This document shows positions 37,720-47,223 of a stretch of DNA of 64,000 nt, piece by piece. The stretch lies in contig JAFGWM010000079.1 in the NCBI GenBank assembly GCA_016937155.1, forward strand, positions 1 through 64,000, written 5' to 3'. The notes below the pieces were generated by a model, which saw only the letters and a list, made by a program, of their open reading frames with translations, made no database searches and was not told the origin of the DNA. The position numbers were made by a program, and so were the translations under genes. Positions within the stretch are counted from its first letter, which is position 1. Each line of letters begins with the position of its first letter. The stretch comes from Deltaproteobacteria bacterium. Its GTDB lineage: Bacteria; Myxococcota_A; Polyangia; HGW-17.

Positions 37720-39165
37720 ATGAAAATAACTATTCGTATTATTCTGTTTATTTCAATATTTTCTTATTCATCAATTGTTACGGCGGGATACTATGATTAT
37801 CTTGGTTCTCCTGATTCTGTAAATCCGTTGACCACAAGAAGCTCGGGAACAGGTCACTCTTCTGTTTATTTCAATCCAGCTGCAATTGCCGGTTTTCGTA
37901 CCGGAATAAGCTTCGGTATAAGTTACTCCCTTTTGAGACCTAATATCTCATATATGTCAAAAGATTCGAGTTTTGATATTCCGGGAATAATCTTTGAATC
38001 AATTCCTGCATCAACGGCTACAGACAATACATACATTCGACCTCTTCCCACGGAGAGACTCAGAAATCCCAGAGGTAACTCCTCAACTTTTTCTCAGACA
38101 GCTCACTTTCACATCGGTGCTGTTGCCAGCATTCACGAAAACAGGGTTGCAATTGGTTTTCTGGCATTACTTCCACTTTCCAGTTTTCAAACACAATCAC
38201 CATTTTTTTCTGATGAAAGAGAACAGTTTTTTTCAAACAGTCTTCATCACGAAATGCATGGAGATCGTATTGAAAATAACATGTTCAGTTTTGCAATTGC
38301 AGGTAAAATAACTGAATGGCTTACCCTTGGCGCCGGACTGACTATGACAACAAGTGCAAAGAGCAATACAGATTTGTATCTCCCCGATGCCTCAAATCAG
38401 GAAGAAAGCTACCTTAACTCAAGTGTAAAAGTTGGAACAAGTTTCGTTCCCCATTTCAGTGCACTCTTTCCTGTCAGCAGAAATTTTTCAATTAATGCAA
38501 CAGTTCATTTTGAATCACTTTCCAGAACTCAGGGGGAAAGCTATATTCAGTTCTGGAATTACCAGGAGGATGCTGAACCGACTGTACAGAAATTCAATTT
38601 TGTATATGGATTTGAACCACTTAGAGCAAGTACAGGAATTAAATATGATTTCAAATCGGATGGTTTAAAAATTTCCACTTTTTCCAATATTATTTTCTCT
38701 AAATGGTCAGATTATATTGATAGACACGGAGAAAAGCCCCTTGACTCGTGGAATGACACTGTCAGTATTTCTACTGGCTTAAAAACAACATTTGGTATTC
38801 ATAGTTTGGGGTTTGATCTCGCTTTTGTTCCCACTCCAGTCCCTCTCCAGGATGGCAGAACCAACTATGTTGACAACTCAAGGATAGTTTTCGGAGGTGG
38901 ATATGAGTACCAATTCAGTATGGGAGGAAAATCTCTTTCCTTTACAGTGTATGGTGTTGCACATTTGCTGCTGAAAGAGACTGTATCTAAAAATCCCGCA
39001 TCATCAAATCCTGTGATTGATGAATTTCCAGACTCAGTAAATATTTTCACAGATGAAGATGTAGCTGAAAGTCACGGATTTCAGACAAACAATCCTGGAT
39101 TTCCAGGGTATACAACCGATGGATGGATTTTTACGGCGGGAGCTTCTTTGAAAATGCTTTTTTAA
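37720..39165 (+). CDS. OmpP1/FadL-type outer-membrane transport protein
   Basis: A 481-residue outer-membrane protein resembling the FadL/TodX channels for hydrophobic compounds. A signal peptide (ending near TAGYYDY) is followed by the N-terminal hatch-like segment TRSSGTGHSSVYFNPAAIAGF, where the NPA motif is typical of the family. Long barrel strands then follow, including TEWLTLGAGLTM, GLKTTFGIHSLGFDLAFVP and a last strand TAGASLKMLF ending in Phe, the usual outer-membrane insertion signal. The substrate is unknown, as remote members vary widely. It lies 25 bases before a lipoprotein gene on the same strand, so the two are likely co-expressed. Confidence 0.8.
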   Translation: MKITIRIILFISIFSYSSIVTAGYYDYLGSPDSVNPLTTRSSGTGHSSVYFNPAAIAGFRTGISFGISYSLLRPNISYMSKDSSFDIPGIIFESIPASTATDNTYIRPLPTERLRNPRGNSSTFSQTAHFHIGAVASIHENRVAIGFLALLPLSSFQTQSPFFSDEREQFFSNSLHHEMHGDRIENNMFSFAIAGKITEWLTLGAGLTMTTSAKSNTDLYLPDASNQEESYLNSSVKVGTSFVPHFSALFPVSRNFSINATVHFESLSRTQGESYIQFWNYQEDAEPTVQKFNFVYGFEPLRASTGIKYDFKSDGLKISTFSNIIFSKWSDYIDRHGEKPLDSWNDTVSISTGLKTTFGIHSLGFDLAFVPTPVPLQDGRTNYVDNSRIVFGGGYEYQFSMGGKSLSFTVYGVAHLLLKETVSKNPASSNPVIDEFPDSVNIFTDEDVAESHGFQTNNPGFPGYTTDGWIFTAGASLKMLF

Positions 39166-39190
39166 TATTTACATTTATTGGGAGTTAAAA

Positions 39191-40099
39191 ATGAAATTTA
39201 TTTCAAAATTAATAAGTTACATGATACTGACCTTTTCATTAATTCTTGTTTCCGGTTGTGATGACTCAGAGAACAAAACTTATGACTGGGTTGACTCAGG
39301 AAATGACGCGGGGGAAGATACAGGCTCTGACGCAGGTACAGATAATGTAAATAATGACATTTCTGATGCAGGTGATGATGCTGATATTATTGTAGTACAG
39401 GATCCACCACCTAATATTGAAGGAACATGGGCATATCTTAATATCAGGGCTTCAATTATCAATTACCCAATGATTGGTCTGGTGAACAACAGAATCATAA
39501 GTCTACTTAAATACGAAATTACACAGGATGGCACATCAATAAATTCCGCTGAGACTGTATGCGAAATTATTGTGGACAGTTCAAATGACAGTATCACCAC
39601 AATTATGCCGGATGCCTTCGTTACTTCAATGCCTGAAGAAATAAGAGAAAACACTCTTTCATACACTGACGGTAACTGGGGGTATTCACAACCCAAATAC
39701 TGGACAACCCAAGGGGTGGTTTTAACTGATGTGGAAAATGAAGAATTGCCGGGAGACCCTGAAGACCCCAGAGTAGTTGATCAGGATGAAGATGGTCACC
39801 CTGGAATGACTGTGAGACTTACGGGTTCCTTAAGTGGAGAACTCTATGTTGTCCAGAAAGGATGGACTGTTCTGGAGCCTGGCTCAGCTAATGAAACTGA
39901 AATGGAAGGTCTTGTCACCTGGGCTGATTATCAGGTTACCGTTGATGCTTCAACCCCCGTACTCAAAATTAATCCTGAAACAAATCCCAACCCTGATCCG
40001 GAAGAAAGTTATTACAAATTTGTAAAAATCACAGCAGATTACTCCTGTCAGGATATTTCAGATCAAAAAGAAACACTCTTTCCCCTCGAAACCTTCTAG
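39191..40099 (+). CDS. Lipoprotein with Asp/Gly-rich linker, unknown function
   Basis: A 302-residue lipoprotein (lipobox VSGC, Cys 23). The first 70 mature residues are a low-complexity Asp/Gly/Ala/Asn linker with repeated DAG motifs, which could bind calcium or act as a spacer, as in many myxobacterial surface proteins. The rest is a globular beta-rich domain starting near NIEGTWAYLNIR. A central segment has DQDEDGHPGMTVRLTGSL, an EF-hand-like Asp cluster. I do not recognise the domain. GGGAG precedes the ATG. It follows the FadL-like gene and is followed seven bases after its stop by repeat array C. Confidence 0.75.
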   Translation: MKFISKLISYMILTFSLILVSGCDDSENKTYDWVDSGNDAGEDTGSDAGTDNVNNDISDAGDDADIIVVQDPPPNIEGTWAYLNIRASIINYPMIGLVNNRIISLLKYEITQDGTSINSAETVCEIIVDSSNDSITTIMPDAFVTSMPEEIRENTLSYTDGNWGYSQPKYWTTQGVVLTDVENEELPGDPEDPRVVDQDEDGHPGMTVRLTGSLSGELYVVQKGWTVLEPGSANETEMEGLVTWADYQVTVDASTPVLKINPETNPNPDPEESYYKFVKITADYSCQDISDQKETLFPLETF

Positions 40100-40105
40100 G
40101 CAATT

Positions 40106-40524
40106 ATTAACCCCGGTGAGTCGTCTGTCTCCATGCTTTTTCCTCTAAAAATTAACCCCGGTGGTTTACTTTTTCCCAGCATTTTTCCCCAAATTATTAA
40201 CCCCGGTAGTTTACTTTTCCCCAGCATTTTTCCCTAAATTATTAACCCCGGTAGTTTACTTTTCCCCAGCATTTTTCTCCTAAATATTAACCCCGGTAGT
40301 TTACTTTTCCCCAGCATTTTTCCCCAAATTATTAACCCCGGTAGTTTACTTTTCCCCAGATTTTTCCCCTAAAAATTAACCCCGGTGGTTTACTTTTCCC
40401 CAGCATTTTTCCCCAAATTATTAACCCCGGTAGTTTACTTTTCTCCGGATTTTTTCCCCAAATTATTAACCCCGGTAGTTTACTTTTCCCCAGCATTTTT
40501 CCCCAAATTATTAACCCCGGTGAG
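40106..40524 (+). repeat. 45-bp tandem repeat array C, ten copies
   Basis: Ten copies of ATTAACCCCGG start at 40106, 40151, 40196, 40241, 40286, 40331, 40375, 40420, 40465 and 40510: a period of 45 with a single 44-base step. Internal units continue as TAGTTTACTTTTCCCCAGC and T5-CCCC-AAATT. The first and last copies carry GGTGAGT after the core, while internal ones have GGTAGT or GGTGGT. It fills the 514-base gap between the lipoprotein and the hybrid kinase (40100-40613). The remaining 90 bases before the kinase are AT-rich and probably hold its promoter, though no clear pair of boxes is visible. Confidence 0.98.
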
Positions 40525-40613
40525 TATTTCTTTTAAGTTTTTTTCAATTATACTCACATCTTAGTTCTTTTATTCAGTTTACTTTTATTGTAGAATCCCC
40601 CTTGGAGATTATA

Positions 40614-43475
40614 ATGACCAAAAAGCGGCGGCCCCTAAACTATTATAAAAGTGTAGTTATAAGTGTAAATTCTTCAGATGAATTTGAGGCTTTAACAGAC
40701 TTGCTTGAAGTTAATAACTTTGCATATTCCATTGATGATGTAAAAATGAAAAATCAAAGTTCAGCAGCCCGAGATATTACTGAGAACAGATTAAAAGAAG
40801 AGGAACTAATAAAATTAAAAAGCTTGGTTCTTGAACAAATTCAGGATCTGGTGACAATCACTGATCTGAAGGGAACTATAACTTATGTTAACAACGCACA
40901 GAAACTGATTCTCGGAAGAGATATCGAAGAATTAATAGGAAAAACCACTTCGATTTATGGTGAAAATGAAGATTTTGGTGAAACTCAGGAGAATATAGTT
41001 AAAAAAACACTGAAAGATGGATTCTGGAGAGGGGAAGTTGCAAATTATGATTCTGCTGGAAATCTCCATATAATGGACTGCAGATGTCAAGTGGTAAATG
41101 ATAATAAAGGAAATCCGGCAGTATTGTCAGGTATTGCAACCGATATCACTAAATATAAAAATTTCCAGAATGCAATCACTGCAAGCGAGGAAAAATTCAG
41201 GTCCATCACAGAAAACAGTGCAGATGTGATTGCTTTGACTGATGTCAATGGAATTATCACATATGCCTCAAAAAGAACAATTGAAATGTTCCTGATTGAG
41301 CCTGATAAAATGACCGGAAGACACTTCACTGATTTCCTGGATAATTCCAGTAAGAAAAAAGCTGTAGAAGCATTCATTTCATCCTTTAAAACCGGAACCG
41401 GGGTTAAAAATCTGGAACTGTTAATGAAGAAAAATGATGGAAGCACATTTTATGGAGAATTGAGTGGAACTGAATTTAATACAACAGGGGAGAAGGGTTC
41501 ACTCGTAGTCATAAGAGATATTAATGATAGAAAGGAAAACGAAAAGGCTCTACAGTTAAGTCTGAACAGGTGGAATGAGGCTCAAAAGGCATCTGCTACA
41601 GGCAACTGGGAATATGATATTGAATCAAATCAGTACTGGGGAAGTGATGAAGCTTTCCGTATCCTCGGATGGGATGAACAGTTTATAAAGGGAAATAACA
41701 ATACAATTCCATCAAGTACATATGAAAAAATTCTGGTGGATAAAGAAAAAGCACTGAGGCCTTTGCTCGAGTTGATAAAATACAACCATCCCTTTGATAT
41801 TGAATTTGAAATTCGCAGTGTTGTGGATGGGCAGAGAAGATTTATGAGTAGCCGAGCTCAACTGGAGGATGTGTCAGATGGAAAACCCAAAAAGGTCTAT
41901 GGAACCATACAGGATGTTACTGAAAAATATCTGAACAACAGGGCACTCATTGAAAATGAACATCGGCTTAAAAGTATTTTCTCATATTTCCCTGACAAAC
42001 TGATTCTTCTTGATTCAGAGAACAGAATTGTACTGCTCAACCACAGAATTAAAGTTACAACTGTTGAAGATTCAATAGGAAGACCGATACTTGATGTAAT
42101 ACCTGAAGAATTCATTCAACCTCTCTCGCAAACAATCAGCCGGGTTATAAAAACAGGTATCTCTGAATCATTTGATCTGGAAACCAGTCCTGATACAAAC
42201 ATCAGGTTCGTGAACATTCTAATTGCTCCGGTAAAAATAATGGATGATGTTAGCGGAACTCTTCTAAGCATCAGGGATATTTCAGAACAGAAGCAGCTTC
42301 AAAAATCCAATGAGGAGCTTAAAATTCAATATTTTCAGGCTCAGAAAATGGAAGCTATCGGCCGACTCGCAGGTGGTATCGCACATGATTTCAATAACAT
42401 AATGTGTGCAATATCAGGAAATATTTCACTTATCATGGGTGAATCATCACTGGAAAACAGCTGCACTGAATACCTTGAGGAAATTTCAAAAGCATCTGAA
42501 CGTGCAACACAACTGACAAAACAGCTGCTTGCATTTTCAAGGAAGCAGATAATGGACCCCGGAAGAATAGATTTTCTGGCGGTTGTAACCCAACTTAAAC
42601 CTATGCTTGAAAGACTTCTTGGAGAAAATATGGTGCTGAAACTCTCTGAAAAAAGTACGCCATCATTTTTCACCGGGGATCAGGGCCAGATAGAACAGAT
42701 TCTTGTGAATCTTGTGGTTAATGCACGTGATGCACTTCCTGAATCAGGTGGAGTAATATCAATTTACACAGAAAAGTTTCATTGTTTAAACCGAACCCGA
42801 GTGACAAGTGGTTTTCTGGAACCAGGAAACTATTCAGTACTCAGTGTCCTAGATAATGGTACAGGGATAGAAAGTGAAATATCTGAACATATTTTTGAAC
42901 CATTTTTCACGACAAAGGAAGTTGGTAAGGGTTCAGGACTTGGATTATCAACTGTTTTAGGAATCACCGAGCAAAATAGTGGATATATTGACCTGATTTC
43001 AGAAGTTGGGAAAGGTTCGGAATTCAGAATTTTTTTCCCGTCAACTGAGAACGCTAAATCTCAACAGAAGTTGAGTACCACCACAACAAGAGCGGATTCA
43101 AGCGGAACAGAAACAATTCTTGTGGTTGAAGACGACCCCATGGTCAGAAAACTCTCCGAAAAAATTCTAAGAAAACAGGGTTACAATGTTATTTCAGCTG
43201 CATCCGGCATAGACGCACTGGATACCATAAAAAATAATAATTATGAGATCCAAGTTCTGCTGACAGATGTAATTATGCCACATATGAACGGTAGGGAACT
43301 GGCTGAAAAAATCTTGGAGATTTTTCCAGAGTTGAGAGTTCTTTACACTTCGGGGTACACCCGGGATGTTATCGCAAAACACGGAATTCTGGAAAGTGAT
43401 ATCAATTTTATATCCAAGCCCTATTCAATCAGAGAACTGGGAGAAAAAATAAGAAGTCTTCTGGATAACACCTGA
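40614..43475 (+). CDS. Hybrid sensor histidine kinase, multi-PAS-HisKA-HATPase-REC
   Basis: A 953-residue cytoplasmic hybrid kinase. After a short N-terminal segment come about four PAS/PAC domains (roughly 60-180, 190-310, 310-440, 450-570). The kinase core has GGIAHDFNN with phospho-acceptor His 591, and NLVVNARDALPESGG, DNGTGI and GKGSGLGLSTV in the ATPase domain. The receiver (about 825-945) has VLLTDVIMPHMNG. Core and receiver are clearly paralogous to the 27474-31502 kinase, but this one lacks the N-terminal receivers and GAF. ATG 40614 is preceded by GGAG; a TTG at 40602 overlaps that site and is unlikely. Its phosphotransfer partner is not evident in the window. Confidence 0.92.
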   Translation: MTKKRRPLNYYKSVVISVNSSDEFEALTDLLEVNNFAYSIDDVKMKNQSSAARDITENRLKEEELIKLKSLVLEQIQDLVTITDLKGTITYVNNAQKLILGRDIEELIGKTTSIYGENEDFGETQENIVKKTLKDGFWRGEVANYDSAGNLHIMDCRCQVVNDNKGNPAVLSGIATDITKYKNFQNAITASEEKFRSITENSADVIALTDVNGIITYASKRTIEMFLIEPDKMTGRHFTDFLDNSSKKKAVEAFISSFKTGTGVKNLELLMKKNDGSTFYGELSGTEFNTTGEKGSLVVIRDINDRKENEKALQLSLNRWNEAQKASATGNWEYDIESNQYWGSDEAFRILGWDEQFIKGNNNTIPSSTYEKILVDKEKALRPLLELIKYNHPFDIEFEIRSVVDGQRRFMSSRAQLEDVSDGKPKKVYGTIQDVTEKYLNNRALIENEHRLKSIFSYFPDKLILLDSENRIVLLNHRIKVTTVEDSIGRPILDVIPEEFIQPLSQTISRVIKTGISESFDLETSPDTNIRFVNILIAPVKIMDDVSGTLLSIRDISEQKQLQKSNEELKIQYFQAQKMEAIGRLAGGIAHDFNNIMCAISGNISLIMGESSLENSCTEYLEEISKASERATQLTKQLLAFSRKQIMDPGRIDFLAVVTQLKPMLERLLGENMVLKLSEKSTPSFFTGDQGQIEQILVNLVVNARDALPESGGVISIYTEKFHCLNRTRVTSGFLEPGNYSVLSVLDNGTGIESEISEHIFEPFFTTKEVGKGSGLGLSTVLGITEQNSGYIDLISEVGKGSEFRIFFPSTENAKSQQKLSTTTTRADSSGTETILVVEDDPMVRKLSEKILRKQGYNVISAASGIDALDTIKNNNYEIQVLLTDVIMPHMNGRELAEKILEIFPELRVLYTSGYTRDVIAKHGILESDINFISKPYSIRELGEKIRSLLDNT

Positions 43476-43667
43476 TTAGCACAATTCATATTGGGATAAA
43501 AATTCCCAAAAGTGTAACCTTCAACGGTGATGTTCCTGCAATTTGGCATATTTCAAAAAATCCAGTTATTGAATTTTAAACACGATGAAATAATATGGTT
43601 ATTTTTAATAAGTGTGTTAAATACCTCTACCGGTTTAATTGTTACATTGTAATCGCTGGAATAGTAA

Positions 43668-45080
43668 ATGTTCTTCAACTCAGTAATATTTTTTGTATTT
43701 TTATCAGTAATCTTCTCCGTTTTCTCATTTGCAAAAAGCAGATTGTCCCAAAATTTAGTTCTTTTACTGGGAAGCTATATATTTTATGGTTTCTGGGACT
43801 GGAGATTTCTGTTTCTGATATTTTTTGTTTCCAGTATGGATTTTTTCATTTCGACATCAATTGAAAAATCGACTGTTAAAGCAAGACAAAAGTCACTGCT
43901 GATACTAAGCATTGCTGTCAACTTATTGATTTTAGGCACTTTTAAGTACTTCAATTTTTTTACACATAATTTCATAAACCTGCTTAGTTCCATCGGATTT
44001 AAAACTAATTATTCAGTTATAAAAATAATTCTACCTGTCGGTATCAGTTTTTTTACATTTCAATCAATGTCACACACTATTGATGTATATAAGGGCACAG
44101 CAAAAGCTCCTAAAAACATTCTTGATTACCTCTTGTTTGTTTCTTTTTTCCCTCAACTGGTTGCCGGTCCAATCATGCGTAGCCGGGATCTTTTACCTCA
44201 AATTGAAAACCTTAAGACACCCAAGCCATCTGATTTATACTTTGGTTTACAGATAATCTTATGGGGATTATTCAAAAAAGTGGCAGTTGCTGACAACTTA
44301 TCTGTTTATGTTGATGCAGTTTATTCAAATTCATCAATGATGAGCTCCTCTTCATTAATTTTAGCTACTTATCTTTTTGCAATTCAGATTTATTGTGATT
44401 TTTCAGGTTATTCGGATATGGCAGTAGGCATTGGCAGAATTTTTGGAATAAAACTGGATTGGAATTTTAATACGCCCTATTTTTCTCAATCATTTAATGA
44501 ATTCTGGAAAAGATGGCACATCACCCTCTCTTCCTGGTTCAGAGATTACATATATATTCCTCTTGGAGGAAGCAGAGTGGCTCTATCCAGACATCTATTA
44601 AATCTGACAATTACTTTTCTGATTAGTGGCCTCTGGCATGGAGCAGCATGGAATTACATCTTCTGGGGATTTTTGCATTCTATCTACTTAATTCTGGAAA
44701 ATTTAATTTCCAGGCTCATTAAATCAGACCGGAAAATAGCATCTATTCCCCATCGGGTGGCAAAAATTTTTATCGTATTTAATTTAACCACTTTAGCATG
44801 GATATTTTTCAGATCCCAATCCATGAGCCAGTCATTTTCAATTATAAGGGGTATTGCATCCTTTAAGGGGAGTATTTTGATTGATAACATTTTATGGATA
44901 AGTACAATTCCGTTGTTGATCCTGATATTCATTGAATTACTAAAATTTCCTCTACAGACGGACGACTTTTTCAAAAAAATTTCTCCTTTTACCCATTTTC
45001 TAATTATGAGTACTTTAACCTTAACTATTTTACTTTTTGGAGCTGATTCCGGTGCCCAGTTCATCTATTTCAAATTCTGA
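43668..45080 (+). CDS. MBOAT family membrane O-acyltransferase (AlgI-like)
   Basis: A 470-residue polytopic enzyme that brings acyl groups, usually acetyl, across the membrane for O-acylation of an exported polymer. MBOAT hallmarks are present: an N-terminal hydrophobic run, FFPQLVAGPIMR, FGIKLDWNFNTPYFSQSFNEFWKRWHI and the catalytic histidine in SGLWHGAAWNY (His 324). Length is as expected for AlgI. The next gene, an SGNH-like protein, overlaps it by 29 bases and is a natural transfer partner on the far side of the membrane. The pair lies just upstream of the glycan gene cluster, so the sugar polymer made there is a plausible acceptor. Confidence 0.92.
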   Translation: MFFNSVIFFVFLSVIFSVFSFAKSRLSQNLVLLLGSYIFYGFWDWRFLFLIFFVSSMDFFISTSIEKSTVKARQKSLLILSIAVNLLILGTFKYFNFFTHNFINLLSSIGFKTNYSVIKIILPVGISFFTFQSMSHTIDVYKGTAKAPKNILDYLLFVSFFPQLVAGPIMRSRDLLPQIENLKTPKPSDLYFGLQIILWGLFKKVAVADNLSVYVDAVYSNSSMMSSSSLILATYLFAIQIYCDFSGYSDMAVGIGRIFGIKLDWNFNTPYFSQSFNEFWKRWHITLSSWFRDYIYIPLGGSRVALSRHLLNLTITFLISGLWHGAAWNYIFWGFLHSIYLILENLISRLIKSDRKIASIPHRVAKIFIVFNLTTLAWIFFRSQSMSQSFSIIRGIASFKGSILIDNILWISTIPLLILIFIELLKFPLQTDDFFKKISPFTHFLIMSTLTLTILLFGADSGAQFIYFKF

Positions 45081-45975
45081 TTTCTCACTTAAAACAGTGA
45101 TAATCAGAATTTCATTTTTTATTATTTTTTTTATAATCGCAGATCTGCTTTTGGGAACAGCTCTTTTGAAAGTTCACCATAGGGTTAAAGCAGGGCAAAA
45201 TGCAGGCCTGATAAACAATGCTATTAAAAGAAAAAGTAATATTCTGATACTGGGCTCAAGTAGAGCCCGACATACGTATAATGATAAATTTCTATCGGAT
45301 AAGCTCAGGAAAAAAGTCTATAATGCCGGAAACGATGGAATGGGAATTTTATACGCCACAGGTCTACTGTCCCTTGTTGTAAAATATCAAAAGCCTGAAC
45401 TTATCATCCTTGAATTAAGCTCTTTTGGCCACAAGGAAAGAACCGCTGCCAGAATACTTATGCCATACTTTGGGCAATCACCAGAATTGGATAATATTTT
45501 GGCAGATAGTTGGGAAAACAGGCTTCTTTTGCACAGCAGACTGTACAGATTAAATGGTATTTTCCTTTCAGTTTTAAAAAATTATTTCAAGCGCGGACCT
45601 GCATGGGGATTTTTTCCCCTCAATGAAACTTACAGGGAGAATCCTGAGCTTGAAAAAAGTGGACCGCTGTCCTCTAAAATCAGGGATTACTACTTTACTT
45701 TTTTCAATCTGGTAAAGAAGCATAATATTAAATTGCTTGTTGTTAATTCGCCCTCTCTTAATGATGTCCGGAAAAACAATCTTTCTGAATTTATTGCGGA
45801 CTATTGTAATAAGAATAAAATTAAGTATCTACCATTTTATTCCTATAAATATAAACATTTCCAGAACATTAGCCTTTTCAAGGATCAGATTCACCTGAAC
45901 AAAAAAGGGACAAAACTATTCAATCCTCTTTTTCTGGAAAAGTTTCTCGAATATTTTCCAGAGTACAGAAAGTGA
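45052..45975 (+). CDS. SGNH/GDSL-like protein, partner of the MBOAT acyltransferase
   Basis: A 307-residue protein with one N-terminal transmembrane helix (about residues 14-35) and a periplasmic domain. The SGNH-type catalytic set is visible: GSSR with Ser 70 as nucleophile candidate, and the late DQIH motif with Asp 278 and His 281. Similar membrane-anchored SGNH proteins act with MBOAT proteins in alginate and peptidoglycan O-acetylation. The start is best set at GTG 45052, with GGAG nine bases upstream; a TTG at 45037 is part of that same site. The start lies inside the end of the MBOAT gene, implying coupled translation. Confidence 0.8.
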   Translation: MPSSSISNSDFSLKTVIIRISFFIIFFIIADLLLGTALLKVHHRVKAGQNAGLINNAIKRKSNILILGSSRARHTYNDKFLSDKLRKKVYNAGNDGMGILYATGLLSLVVKYQKPELIILELSSFGHKERTAARILMPYFGQSPELDNILADSWENRLLLHSRLYRLNGIFLSVLKNYFKRGPAWGFFPLNETYRENPELEKSGPLSSKIRDYYFTFFNLVKKHNIKLLVVNSPSLNDVRKNNLSEFIADYCNKNKIKYLPFYSYKYKHFQNISLFKDQIHLNKKGTKLFNPLFLEKFLEYFPEYRK

Positions 45976-46062
45976 TATTTATTGTCTCTTATCCAATCCC
46001 TATATGAGCCACACCCATTTTCGGAAGGTTTAAAAACATTGAATTTCCTGAAGAGAACAACT

Positions 46063-46089
46063 TTGACTTGACTAATTTGTTTTTATACA
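46063..46089 (+). promoter_or_regulatory. Weak sigma-70-like promoter candidate before the glycan operon
   Basis: TTGACT (46063-46068) and TATACA (46084-46089) are separated by 15 bases, shorter than the ideal 17. They lie 40 bases before the first glycosyltransferase start in a 153-base gap. Both boxes are near consensus, but the spacing is poor. Confidence 0.25.
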
Positions 46090-46128
46090 AGATATCAAAT
46101 CAGTATCCTTTTTGAATACGGAGTCTAA

Positions 46129-47223
46129 ATGAAACTTGCTTTACTAATAAACAGTCTTGCCGGGGGTGGTGCAGAAAAACTGGTATGTGATCTTGCACTA
46201 AATTATTCACAGAAAAAAATAGATTTTGATATCATCGTACTAACTGATTATGAGCAGATTTTTCATAATACCATTACTAAAAAAGGCATCAATATCATTA
46301 CTCTTTCACATGGGAAGCAGCTTTTTTCAGTTAAACTACTCCTGCGTCTGGCGAAAATTCTGGAAAACTACACCACCGTACATGCACATCTTTTTCCATC
46401 TGAATACTACGCATCCATATGCGGTTTTTTACAGCCTAACCTCAATGTAATAACCACCATACATTACACATCCACCAGAAGAAGAACATGGATGTACAGA
46501 TATCTGGAAAAAGCAATATCATCGAGAGTAGACACGTATATATCCATCAGTTCATCCGTTGAAAACGAAGCAGCAAAATGGCTGCCTGAAATCAAAACAA
46601 AATCGGTAATGATAAACAACGGAATAAATATTGAACTAATAGAAAATGCCCCAAGATTTGATCGTAATTCAATTGGTTTCAATGAGAATGATTTTATAAT
46701 TTTAATGACGGCAAGGTTTAATAAACTGAAAGATCACGCTACGTTGATAAAAGCTATTTCTCTTCTGCCAGCTAAATACAAACTTGCCCTTGCGGGTACT
46801 GGAGAAGAGATTTCAAGTGCTATAAATCTATGTGATGAACTAAATATTTCCCATCGGGTTTCTTTTCTGGGTTTTTTTGATAACATTCCATCTTTACTTA
46901 AAACCTGTGATGTTGCAGTATTATCTTCCCATTCTGAAGGGTTGCCATTATCCTCAATCGAAGCAATGGCTGCCGGAATTCCCTTTCTTGGTTCAGATAT
47001 TCCAACTATAAGAGAAGTGGTTGGCCGAAAACAACTTTTATTTAATTACATGGATCCTGAAGATCTTGCTAGGAAAATTAAGATGACCTGTGAAAACAGT
47101 GATTTTCGTAGTGAATCTATTTTGTATGGTAAAAAAAGAGTGAAACTTTTCAGTATAGACAAAATAGCAGACAGACATATAGATTTGTATTTTAAAAACT
47201 CATATAGACAGGAATTATTATAA
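46129..47223 (+). CDS. Glycosyltransferase family 4
   Basis: A 364-residue GT-B glycosyltransferase. The N-terminal acceptor domain opens with LLINSLAGGGAEKLV, a typical GT4 glycine-rich start, and the C-terminal nucleotide-sugar domain has TARFNKLKDHATLIKAISLL, a VSFLGFFDNIP loop and the EX7E-type motif SSHSEGLPLSSIEAMAAGIP. It probably acts in the cytoplasm, adding a sugar to the lipid-linked repeat unit. GGAG precedes the ATG. It overlaps the next gene by one base in TAATG, the same junction used elsewhere in the operon, so the cluster is tightly coupled. Confidence 0.92.
   Translation: MKLALLINSLAGGGAEKLVCDLALNYSQKKIDFDIIVLTDYEQIFHNTITKKGINIITLSHGKQLFSVKLLLRLAKILENYTTVHAHLFPSEYYASICGFLQPNLNVITTIHYTSTRRRTWMYRYLEKAISSRVDTYISISSSVENEAAKWLPEIKTKSVMINNGINIELIENAPRFDRNSIGFNENDFIILMTARFNKLKDHATLIKAISLLPAKYKLALAGTGEEISSAINLCDELNISHRVSFLGFFDNIPSLLKTCDVAVLSSHSEGLPLSSIEAMAAGIPFLGSDIPTIREVVGRKQLLFNYMDPEDLARKIKMTCENSDFRSESILYGKKRVKLFSIDKIADRHIDLYFKNSYRQELL

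Noticed and set aside
40106-40524. Array C as a CRISPR
   Set aside because: Units are alike along nearly their whole length, so there are no unique spacers, and no cas genes are present.
43491-43509. TTGGGA/TCCCAA stem after the second hybrid kinase as terminator
   Set aside because: Six-base stem with no following T-run; not enough to support a terminator.
43595-43864. Open frame overlapping the MBOAT start
   Set aside because: It is out of frame with the clear MBOAT gene, has no homology-like motif and no well-placed ribosome site.
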